Of a stretch of 64,000 nucleotides of DNA, positions 19,293-26,007 are shown in pieces (position 1 is the first letter of the stretch; each line of letters begins with the position of its first letter). The notes below the pieces were generated by a model, which worked only from the letters and a program-made list of their open reading frames with translations, made no database searches and was not told where the DNA came from. This DNA is from DATBFG01 sp036558645. Its GTDB lineage: Bacteria; Acidobacteriota; Terriglobia; Terriglobales; Acidobacteriaceae. The translations under genes and the position numbers were made by a program. The stretch covers positions 1 through 64,000 of the forward strand of contig DATBFG010000079.1 in NCBI GenBank assembly GCA_036558645.1, given 5' to 3'.

Positions 19293-20270
19293 TTAGTCCC
19301 TATCGAGCAGCATCGTCAACAACGCCATCCTCACATATAGTCCGTTGACAGCCTGCCTGAAATATAACGCGCGGGGATCGCTGTCGACCGTTTTATCCAG
19401 TTCAACGGTTCGCGGCAGCGGATGAAGGATCATTGCATCCCGCTTCATGTGTTGCAGCGCTGCCGAGTCTATCGCATACCGTTTCGCGCCGTGCGCGTCC
19501 GGTAAGCGCTCCGGGCGGATTCGTGTTTGATACACCACGTCCACCTCGCCTACAACCCGCTCGATATCCGATTCGAGTTCGTAGCGTGTGCCATGTTCGT
19601 CCAGATAGTCGAGGATGTCTGGTTTCATCTGCAGTTCTGGCGGACTGACGAAATAAAGCTTTACGCGCTCAAACTTCGCGAGCAGATATGCAAGGGAGCG
19701 GCCCGTGCGCCCGCGGTCAAGCTCTCCGATGATAGCGACGCTTAGGCCGTCGAGAGGACGCTCCCGGTAAATTGTATACAGATCGAGCAATGCCTGCGTA
19801 GGATGCTGGCCCCCATTACCATCGCCGGCATTGATCACCGGGACAGGTGAGACCTGTGCCGCACGGCGGGCACCTCCTTCTTCATGGTGACGAATGACGA
19901 TCACATCGCTGTAACTGCCAACGATGCGTATGGAATCCTCGACTTGTTCGCCTTCGATCTCGGAAGAAAAACTGCGCGCGTGTTCCGTTGATAGTACCCG
20001 CCCACCCAGCCGGTGCATGGCAGCCTCAAACGAGAACCGCGTGCGCGTAGAGGGCTGATAGAACATTGTTGCCATGATCTTGTTCTGGTAATCGAGCGTT
20101 CCACCACGGGCAACGACACGCTCCATGCCGCGAGAGCGATTGAACAGATCCATCAATACGGGAAGGGTGAATTGTTGCGATTCCACTACGTGTCGTAGTG
20201 GCATGTTGATCGGCTTGGTCGGGTCGAACTCCTCGGCCGAATGCTCGCGCTCGATCCAGGTTTGCGGCAT
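19293..20270 (-). CDS. Aspartate carbamoyltransferase homologue with altered Lys84 loop
   Basis: 325 residues. The carbamoyl-phosphate motif is FYQPSTRTRFSFE (about 70-82). AGDGNGGQHPTQALLDLYT, YQTRIRPER and HPLPR are all as in PyrB. In the mobile loop, where catalytic subunits have S-x-x-K-K/S-K-G-E, this protein reads SSEIEGE (102-108), so Glu106 stands where the essential Lys84 is expected. The SD GGAGGAGG is strong and the gene begins 2 bases after the carbamate kinase stop. It may be a specialised carbamoyltransferase of this operon rather than the pyrimidine enzyme. A housekeeping pyrB could lie elsewhere. Confidence 0.85.
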   Translation of the reverse strand: MPQTWIEREHSAEEFDPTKPINMPLRHVVESQQFTLPVLMDLFNRSRGMERVVARGGTLDYQNKIMATMFYQPSTRTRFSFEAAMHRLGGRVLSTEHARSFSSEIEGEQVEDSIRIVGSYSDVIVIRHHEEGGARRAAQVSPVPVINAGDGNGGQHPTQALLDLYTIYRERPLDGLSVAIIGELDRGRTGRSLAYLLAKFERVKLYFVSPPELQMKPDILDYLDEHGTRYELESDIERVVGEVDVVYQTRIRPERLPDAHGAKRYAIDSAALQHMKRDAMILHPLPRTVELDKTVDSDPRALYFRQAVNGLYVRMALLTMLLDRD

Positions 20271-20272
20271 GT

Positions 20273-21268
20273 TTAGCCTCCTCCCACTGGAATGGCGAAG
20301 CGGCTGGTTTTTTCCAATCCCGGCTTGGGGATATCAGGAACGATGTGAGTGCCGGCTGATCCTTCAACCGCCAGGCAGATGTCTTCGCACGAGGTGATCA
20401 CAGCTTCTTTTCCGCCACGATTGAGGAAGCGTAAGGCCGATTCGACCTTTGGACCCATGTTTCCCGGCGGAAAGTGACCGTCGGCATAGTGTTTCTCCAA
20501 CTCTGACACGGTCACATAAGTAAGAGGATGCTGAGTTGGCTTCTTGTAGTCGAGGTAGACGAAATCGGTGTCGGTCGAAATCACGAACACGTCTACGCCG
20601 AGACTGGTTGCCAATAGAGCGGACGCGCGATCCTTATCGATGACGGCTTCGACGCCCTCCAGCCCGTGCGCAGTGCGTACTACAGGGATGCCGCCACCTC
20701 CGCAGGCAATCACTAACACTCCCTCGTTGATCAGATCAAAGATGGTTTCGAGTTCTACAATCTCGATCGGGTCGGGGGATGGAACGATGCGGCGGTACCC
20801 GCGTGCGGCGTCCTCGACGATCTGCCAGCCCAGGGTGCGCTTGCGTTCCTCGGCATCTGCCCGCGAATAGAAAGGACCAATTGGCTTGGTCGGGTGCTGC
20901 ATCGCGGGATCGTCCGCCGAAACGATACTTTGCGTCAGCACAGTAACGACGGGTACCTGCAGGCCCGCCCGAGCCAGTTCATTTACGAAGGACTGCTGCA
21001 ATAGGTAGCCGATCTCACCTTGAGTTGAGGCATCACAGACATCAAGGGGATGTCCTGGAACCTGACTGGCCGCACGCTCCGAGCGCAACAAGGATGCGCC
21101 CACCTGGGGGCCGTTTCCATGAGTGATCACAAGGCGATAACCTGAGCGAATCAGTCCGGTTACCTGGGCTGCGGTGCGCCGGGTATTAGCCAGTTGCTCG
21201 GAGATGGTTCCCTTCTCGCCCGCGCGGATCAGCGAGTTGCCACCCACAGCGATGAGAATGGTCTCCAT
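20273..21268 (-). CDS. arcC: Carbamate kinase
   Basis: 331 residues of the amino-acid kinase fold. Seen: VAVGGNSL-like IAVGGNSLIRAGEKGTI at the N-terminus, ITHGNGPQVGASLLRSE near 50, PTKPIGPFYS near 125, RRIVPSPDPIEIVE near 160, IACGGGGIPVV near 195, AVIDKDRASALLATSLGVDV and FPPGNMGPKVESALRFL near 275. These are hallmarks of ArcC. It interconverts carbamoyl phosphate plus ADP with carbamate plus ATP. In this setting it most likely recovers ATP from citrulline phosphorolysis. It is 15 bases downstream of the OTC gene. Confidence 0.94.
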   Translation of the reverse strand: METILIAVGGNSLIRAGEKGTISEQLANTRRTAAQVTGLIRSGYRLVITHGNGPQVGASLLRSERAASQVPGHPLDVCDASTQGEIGYLLQQSFVNELARAGLQVPVVTVLTQSIVSADDPAMQHPTKPIGPFYSRADAEERKRTLGWQIVEDAARGYRRIVPSPDPIEIVELETIFDLINEGVLVIACGGGGIPVVRTAHGLEGVEAVIDKDRASALLATSLGVDVFVISTDTDFVYLDYKKPTQHPLTYVTVSELEKHYADGHFPPGNMGPKVESALRFLNRGGKEAVITSCEDICLAVEGSAGTHIVPDIPKPGLEKTSRFAIPVGGG

Positions 21269-21283
21269 TGGGACTCGATTTCG

Positions 21284-22261
21284 CTACTTCGAGACTTCTA
21301 CAGCGGCTTCCACGTTCTTCACTTCTGGAATTTCAATCGCCTGATCTTTCATGAGTTCAACCATGATCGCCTTTTGGACATGGAGGCGGTTCTCGGCTTC
21401 CTGAAAAACGACAGATCGTGGATGATCAATCACATCGTCTGTCACTTCTTCCCCACGGTGAGCTGGGAGGCAGTGCAGGAAGATGGCGTCGGGTTTTGCG
21501 GCTGCGAACAGCTTCTGGTCAACCTGGAACGTGCGGAATATCTCACGTCTCTGATCGGCCTGTTTCTCCTGCCCCATGCTTGCCCAGGCATCGGTATAGA
21601 CAACATCCGCTCCGGCCACCGCCTGCCAAGGATCATTCGTGATGCTGCAACTGCCGCCGGTCTGGCGTCCGCGGAGCGAAGCCCACACGATGGCGTCGGC
21701 TTTGGGCTCGTACCCGGCAGGGCTCGCCACCCACACGTGCGCCCCCAACTGGGCACCTGTGAACATCAGGGAATGGGCAACGTTGTTTCCATCGCCGATA
21801 AAAGCCACCTTCAGGCCGGAAATCCTACCCTTGTCCTCCCATATGGTGAGAAAGTCGGCCATGGCCTGGCAGGGATGGCTATAGTCAGTCAACCCGTTGA
21901 TGATGGGAATACCTGCATACGCGGCCATGTCTTCGACAATCTCATGGGCAAACGTCCGGATCATGATGCCCTGCACCATGCGCTCAAGATTCTTGGCAAC
22001 GTCGTAAACTGATTCCCTTTTGCCCAGGTTGATTTCGGCAGGCGACAGGTAGAGAGAGAATCCTCCTAGCTGGTGGATGCCGACATCGAAACTGACCCGC
22101 GTGCGGAGGGATGGCTTCTCGAAAATGAGGGCGAGAGTCTTTCCCTTCAGGGTTTCGCGATAGGCCGCTGGATTGGCCTTTATTTGCCTGGCTAAAGCCA
22201 GCAGGTAACGGATTTGAAGCGGCTGAAAGTCCTTAATCGAGAGAAAGTCTCTTTCGTTCAT
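21284..22261 (-). CDS. argF: Ornithine carbamoyltransferase
   Basis: 325 residues. Motifs: FEKPSLRTRVSFDVGIHQLG (about 47-66, carbamoyl-phosphate site), RTFAHEIVEDMA, GLTDYSHPCQAMADFLT, YTDAWASMGQE and the ornithine-site FLHCLPAHRGEEVTDDVI with the HCLPA signature. Either the anabolic or catabolic enzyme is possible; the neighbouring carbamate kinase, ornithine aminotransferase and amidinohydrolase favour catabolic use. Its ATG overlaps the stop of the upstream GTPase gene as ATGA, so the two are translationally coupled. Confidence 0.93.
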   Translation of the reverse strand: MNERDFLSIKDFQPLQIRYLLALARQIKANPAAYRETLKGKTLALIFEKPSLRTRVSFDVGIHQLGGFSLYLSPAEINLGKRESVYDVAKNLERMVQGIMIRTFAHEIVEDMAAYAGIPIINGLTDYSHPCQAMADFLTIWEDKGRISGLKVAFIGDGNNVAHSLMFTGAQLGAHVWVASPAGYEPKADAIVWASLRGRQTGGSCSITNDPWQAVAGADVVYTDAWASMGQEKQADQRREIFRTFQVDQKLFAAAKPDAIFLHCLPAHRGEEVTDDVIDHPRSVVFQEAENRLHVQKAIMVELMKDQAIEIPEVKNVEAAVEVSK

Positions 22262-23601
22262 TTTTCCGCTCCGACGAGGTCCGAGCGATAAGATTGGGCA
22301 AAGATTTTGAGGGCATGGACCAGGCCAGGACTCGTGAGTTCTTCCACTTCATAGCTGACGCGAACACTTGGCTTATCAATTCGGATGACCCGGGAGAGGT
22401 CAATCGGCGTCGCTACCAGAACCATGTCTGCCGGTGTCCTGGCGATGGTTTCTTGGAGTTCATGGCGCTGCGTGTCGCTGTAGCCCATGGCCGGCAACAA
22501 CTCGGTCATATGGGGATACTTTTCATAAGTATGACGAATCGATCCAACGGCGTAAGGTCTAGGATCGATGAGCTGCGCTGCTCCATGCTGTTTTGCCGCC
22601 ACCACGCCGGCACCGTAGGTCATTTCTCCGTGAGTGAGTGTGGGTCCGTCTTCTACCACTAGTACCCGGTTACCCTTGATCAAGTCGGGCATTGAAACCG
22701 AAACGCGGCACGCCATCTCGACCACTTGTGCATTGGGATTGACCTTCTTGACGTTCGCGCGAACGATCTGAAGATTCTCGAGAGAAGCCGTGTCAACCTT
22801 GTTAATCACGACAATCTGCGCCCGACGGAGATTTACTTCACCGGGGAAGTAGGACAGTTCGTGACCGGGACGATGCGGGTCGACGACGACAATTTCAAGA
22901 TCGGAGACATAGAAGGGAGTGTCGTTGTTGCCTCCGTCCCAAAGGATCACATCCGCTTCTTCTTCCGCTTGGCGAAGAATGCGTTCGTAGTCGACTCCGG
23001 CATAGACCACCGTGCCGCGCCGGAGATGAGGCTCGTACTCCTCGCGTTCTTCAATCGTGCACTGATGCCGATCAAGATCGTCAAGAGTGCCGAATCGCTG
23101 AACGGCCTGTGCGGCAAGGTTTCCATATGGCATGGGGTGACGAATGACTACTGGCTTCATGCCGAGTTTCAGTAACTGCGAAGCAACCATGCGTGACAGC
23201 GGGCTTTTGCCGCATCCAGTCCGAACTGCGCAGACGGAAACCACGGGGACTGACGATTTCAACTGCGTCTGTTCGGTGCCGAGCAACCAGAAATCGGCGC
23301 CAGCGGCAAGGGTGCGGGATGCAATGTGCATCAGGTTGGCATAAGAAATGTCACTGTAGGAAAAGACAACAGCATCTATGTCATGCTTCGCGATGAGCGC
23401 TTCCATCTCGTTTTCGTCGAGGATGGGAATCCCGTCAGGATAAAGAGATCCAGCCAATTCGCAGGGGTATCGGCGTCCGGCGATGTCGGGAATCTGGGTT
23501 GCGGTGAAGGCGACAACGTGATAGTCGGGATTGTTGCGAAATACAACATTGAAGTTATGAAAGTCCCTGCCAGCCGCGCCGAGAATGATGAGTTTTTTCA
23601 T
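22258..23601 (-). CDS. Cyclic 2,3-diphosphoglycerate synthetase-like P-loop GTPase
   Basis: 447 residues from the ATG at 23599-23601, preceded by GAGG; longer in-frame starts lack family sequence. An N-terminal Rossmann-like part (KKLIILGAAGRDFHNFNVVF) leads to a P-loop (VCAVRTGCGKSPLSRMV near 135), VILWDGGNNDTPFY near 235, and a G4-like NKVD near 290. This arrangement matches proteins annotated as cyclic 2,3-DPG synthetase in archaea. Bacterial members often sit beside arginine or carbamoyl-phosphate genes and their reaction is not established to my knowledge. First gene of this operon. Confidence 0.83.
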   Translation of the reverse strand: MKKLIILGAAGRDFHNFNVVFRNNPDYHVVAFTATQIPDIAGRRYPCELAGSLYPDGIPILDENEMEALIAKHDIDAVVFSYSDISYANLMHIASRTLAAGADFWLLGTEQTQLKSSVPVVSVCAVRTGCGKSPLSRMVASQLLKLGMKPVVIRHPMPYGNLAAQAVQRFGTLDDLDRHQCTIEEREEYEPHLRRGTVVYAGVDYERILRQAEEEADVILWDGGNNDTPFYVSDLEIVVVDPHRPGHELSYFPGEVNLRRAQIVVINKVDTASLENLQIVRANVKKVNPNAQVVEMACRVSVSMPDLIKGNRVLVVEDGPTLTHGEMTYGAGVVAAKQHGAAQLIDPRPYAVGSIRHTYEKYPHMTELLPAMGYSDTQRHELQETIARTPADMVLVATPIDLSRVIRIDKPSVRVSYEVEELTSPGLVHALKIFAQSYRSDLVGAEK

Positions 23602-23805
23602 AGTTGTCCTCGCAGAGATGAAGCTGTGACTCTGTATCTTCGCTTCTTGTCGGTACGAGCATCTGTGTGGCACATCACCGGTAGACGTGACCTAAGGCAC
23701 AAGACAGCGCGATTGAAAAGATCCGTGGGAAGACGCAATCTCACCGTGGTGGTGTGATCAAGGCAGCCTGATTGGCCTGGTTACACACGTCTGGGTGTTG
23801 ACGAT

Positions 23806-23834
23806 GATTCGGCAGCGTTGACTAAGATTCGGCA
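23806..23834. repeat. Direct repeat GATTCGGCA spaced 20 bp
   Basis: GATTCGGCA occurs at 23806-23814 and 23826-23834. The 20-bp period is close to two helical turns, so both copies face the same side of the DNA. This suits paired binding of an activator or repressor upstream of the arginine operon, about 205-230 bases from its first start codon. Confidence 0.45.
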
Positions 23835-23843
23835 AGCAAGGCT

Positions 23844-23894
23844 GATGTTCTTGCGACGTAGAACATATGCGACCGTCCGTGCAGCAAGAACATC
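23844..23894. repeat. 11-bp perfect inverted repeat, 29-base loop
   Basis: GATGTTCTTGC (23844-23854) pairs perfectly with GCAAGAACATC (23884-23894). It could form a stem in the leader of the gene at 23997, or be two half-sites of an operator serving the divergent genes. Confidence 0.5.
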
Positions 23895-23996
23895 AAGGAT
23901 TTCGTGCAACGGGGGAAACAGAAGGTATTCGGTCATTCACGTGCAACTTTCGCTGATCTAACTGAACCTGAGGGTTGCGCGTTGAGGATGACAACC

Positions 23997-24320
23997 ATGC
24001 TTCAAAAGTGTGCCAACAGCACCTGTTCAAGCCCATTTCGTCGCCTGAGTGAAGGCAAGCTCTTTCAAGTCGAAACTGAATACTTCTCTTCCCCCCAGCT
24101 TCCCTCCAAACGTAGTGTGCGAGGCGGGCGCCGGATGAACCGGATTGAACACTACTGGCTGTGCGATGAGTGTTCGTCTTTTCTCACGCTCGCGTTTGAA
24201 AAAGGACAGGGGATGATTACAGTCCCCCTGCCCGGTGCAGTAGGCCGCAAAACCGTCAGAGCATTGAGGTTCGAGGAAGCCGACCATACCATCGATTCAG
24301 TCGAAGTGGGCATTCCTTAG
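23997..24320 (+). CDS. Cys-rich mini-protein, copy A of an unrecognised zinc-ribbon family
   Basis: 107 residues from ATG 23997, with GAGG nine bases upstream; ATG 23988 is too close to that SD. Two metal-knuckle candidates are seen: CANSTC (Cx4C) near residue 5 and LCDEC (Cx2C) near 57. They are separated by LSEGKLFQVE and followed by SSFLTLAFEKGQGMITVPLP. The gene at 34188 encodes a paralogue with the same order of motifs. Probably a small cytoplasmic zinc protein; function unknown. It is followed after 20 bases by another Cys-containing gene, so the two form a pair. Confidence 0.75.
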   Translation: MLQKCANSTCSSPFRRLSEGKLFQVETEYFSSPQLPSKRSVRGGRRMNRIEHYWLCDECSSFLTLAFEKGQGMITVPLPGAVGRKTVRALRFEEADHTIDSVEVGIP

Positions 24321-24340
24321 TCCCTTTACCGGAGCCAGTC

Positions 24341-24847
24341 GTGGAAACCAAGTTAATGTCCGCCTGTGCCATCTGTGGTAAGGAAACACCAAGATACGAG
24401 CAATCGTTCCTGGTCTTGGCCAACCGCTGGCAGGATACTTTGAAGGTCTTGGACTGGGATGACCACCTTGCAGCGCAACCTGGCGTACGACATGTATGTT
24501 GCTCAAGGCACGTGCAAGAGTTGGTTGTTCACTGGATGATCACCGGCAGCGTTGCATTTCCGTTTGCTTGTGCATCAAGCCCGCTCACAGACACTGAGTC
24601 GTCTGCCTTTCTTCCGCCGCCATTTCCAGATGAGGTGGATGACATCGATACGAATGGCCTGCAGCCTGTTGGTGAGCTGTCAGTTCATCGGGAGAGTATG
24701 CAACGGATATTGCGAGACAGTCCATATTCACTATCCAGCATTTTGGAGGCACTGGTCAGCGCACTCGAGAAAAACTCGGGCTCAGTAGCACACAATGGAG
24801 ATTGTGAAGACGAGCTTGAACTTTGCGGTATAGGCCGGCAGGTCTGA
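24341..24847 (+). CDS. Unknown protein with N-terminal Cys knuckle
   Basis: 168 residues from GTG 24341, with GGAG seven bases before it. The N-terminus carries CAICGKE and later VRHVCCSRHVQELVVHW, giving a possible four-ligand (Cys/His) zinc site within the first 65 residues. The remainder is acidic and shows no motif I know. Cotranscribed with the Cys-rich gene upstream. It could be a zinc-dependent adaptor for that protein, but this is only context. Confidence 0.62.
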   Translation: METKLMSACAICGKETPRYEQSFLVLANRWQDTLKVLDWDDHLAAQPGVRHVCCSRHVQELVVHWMITGSVAFPFACASSPLTDTESSAFLPPPFPDEVDDIDTNGLQPVGELSVHRESMQRILRDSPYSLSSILEALVSALEKNSGSVAHNGDCEDELELCGIGRQV

Positions 24848-25028
24848 GTCGCGTTTTGCGATGTGTAGGCTTGGAGGCCCGCAGCATCAGGGCTGGTGTC
24901 CCTCTCACGACCAGTCTTGATTGCTGCGCAAATGCTGGAGTGCCTACGTCACATCCTCGCGGGTTCGTCGCTTTGCCCCCGGCCGGAATCCCGCACCAAG
25001 ATCCGAATCGCAGACCTAGGCTATCGAC

Positions 25029-25283
25029 TCAGTTGCCATAAAACGCAGCGTTCATATCGGCGAACTGCTTCTTGTCATCGGGAAGGTCATCGAGAGCATA
25101 GATCGAGTCTGAGGTGCAGACGGGCACGCAGGCCCCGCAGTCGATGCATCCAGCGGGATCCACGTACATCTGTGTCGCCTCTTCAAACGCTGCTTCGTCT
25201 TTCTTGGGATGGATGCAGTCAGTCGGGCAAACATCAGCGCAAAGCTGGTCTTTAATGCATGAGTCGACAATCACGTACGCCAT
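25029..25283 (-). CDS. Seven-iron type ferredoxin
   Basis: 84 residues from the ATG at 25281-25283, preceded by AGGGGG; the longer upstream start is unsupported. The order CIKDQLCADVCPTDC then CIDCGACVPVC matches Thermus/Mycobacterium 3Fe-4S + 4Fe-4S ferredoxins, including the tail LPDDKKQFADMNAAFYG. The first loop is two residues shorter than in Thermus. The usual Pro after the last cluster Cys is Thr (VCTSD). A cytoplasmic electron carrier; partner enzyme not nearby. A CRP/FNR-like palindrome lies 63-76 bases upstream of the start. Confidence 0.92.
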   Translation of the reverse strand: MAYVIVDSCIKDQLCADVCPTDCIHPKKDEAAFEEATQMYVDPAGCIDCGACVPVCTSDSIYALDDLPDDKKQFADMNAAFYGN

Positions 25284-25345
25284 GAAATGTTCCCCCTGTA
25301 GATTTGTGGCTTGCACAGGATACTGAGTGCAGCAATCGTTACGCC

Positions 25346-25359
25346 GTGACGGATGTCAC
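25346..25359. promoter_or_regulatory. CRP/FNR-like palindrome GTGAC-N4-GTCAC, site 1
   Basis: GTGACGGATGTCAC is a perfect 5+5 inverted repeat with the half-site and spacer of CRP/FNR-family operators. It sits 63 bases upstream of the ferredoxin start on the minus strand. A second copy with the same half-sites lies 95 bases away. Confidence 0.55.
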
Positions 25360-25440
25360 CCGTATATGTTGGGGATTGGAAATACTTCACAAATGCTCGG
25401 CTGAGATAGGGAATCGGCTGTGCTCGCATCACCTCACGAC

Positions 25441-25454
25441 GTGACAACTGTCAC
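25441..25454. promoter_or_regulatory. CRP/FNR-like palindrome GTGAC-N4-GTCAC, site 2
   Basis: GTGACAACTGTCAC has the same half-sites as site 1 and a longer match to TGTGA-N6-TCACA on the right side (TCACAT). It lies upstream of the leader of the SPFH operon. Two such sites within 110 bases of a divergent region suggest shared control by one CRP/FNR-type factor. Confidence 0.55.
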
Positions 25455-25520
25455 ATCAGGCAAAGCAAAAGCGGGGTAAGTTGATGCCACTAGTAAGAGG
25501 TCTGATAGCGATGATGATTG

Positions 25521-25753
25521 CCCGGCTCTTTTCATAAACCCCACACAAGCCGATCCCATCGGCGGAGCCGGGTTGTCTAACCCCATAAAAGTTCACATGG
25601 ATGTCCAGGATTTCTTTGATCCTGGAGCCGCATCCGCAACTTTTACGATCCACCCTGAGAATGACCAACAAGACCCCTCACGATTGCGGCCGAAGGGTGT
25701 GTGCCTCCTGACACGGTGCGGTGCCCTTTGCCCACGGTCCGCACGTTGGTGCG
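25521..25753 (+). ncRNA. Candidate structured 5' leader of the SPFH operon
   Basis: Several perfect stems lie in a row. CCCGGCTC (25521-25528) pairs with GAGCCGGG (25565-25572) and encloses GCCGAT/ATCGGC (25549-25554/25558-25563). CCAGGAT/ATCCTGG (25605-25611/25619-25625) and CGCAC/GTGCG (25740-25744/25749-25753) follow. No SD-supported ORF is present until 25837. This could be a riboswitch-like leader or an sRNA. I do not recognise a known class; strand is assumed from the downstream genes. Confidence 0.4.
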
Positions 25754-25836
25754 ACCCACACGGTCTTTCGTTTCAACAAACTGCGGAGAGGAGGGCCAAC
25801 TGCAACGTGTCAAGGCACGATGCGTTAGGAGGCTTT

Positions 25837-25989
25837 ATGCAGCTTGCTATGACAGCACTTGCGGTGGTGGCAGGAATGGTCTTTTCGCTAGCGATTGCTC
25901 TGCTCGCAGAAGAGTTGATCTTCGGAAAATTGTTCGGCGCCATCCTGAAAGGTCACCCCATCGCAGCGAGACCAGACCAGAAACTTTGA
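25837..25989 (+). CDS. 50-residue single-span membrane peptide
   Basis: Starts at ATG 25837 with TAGGAGG five bases upstream, a much better start than the long frame beginning at 25573. The chain begins MQLAMTALAVVAGMVFSLAI and continues ALLAEELIFGKLFG, one hydrophobic helix followed by a short basic tail. It ends 18 bases before the SPFH gene, so coexpression is nearly certain. It may be a small partner of the SPFH complex. Not a family I know. Confidence 0.7.
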   Translation: MQLAMTALAVVAGMVFSLAIALLAEELIFGKLFGAILKGHPIAARPDQKL

Positions 25990-26007
25990 GGAGTACTGGA
26001 GCGTACC

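Larger units (their letters stand above)
23602..23996. other. Divergent control region of the arginine operon
   Basis: About 395 bases between the GTPase gene (minus) and the zinc-finger mini-gene (plus). It contains a 9-bp direct repeat and an 11-bp perfect inverted repeat, listed separately. No coding potential is convincing; the longer plus frame starting at 23904 lacks a ribosome site and looks like leader sequence. Confidence 0.5.

Noticed and set aside
25573..25836. Long plus frame leading into the 50-residue peptide
   Set aside because: No ribosome site at 25573, odd composition (Cys/Arg-rich), and a strong SD exists at the inner ATG 25837.
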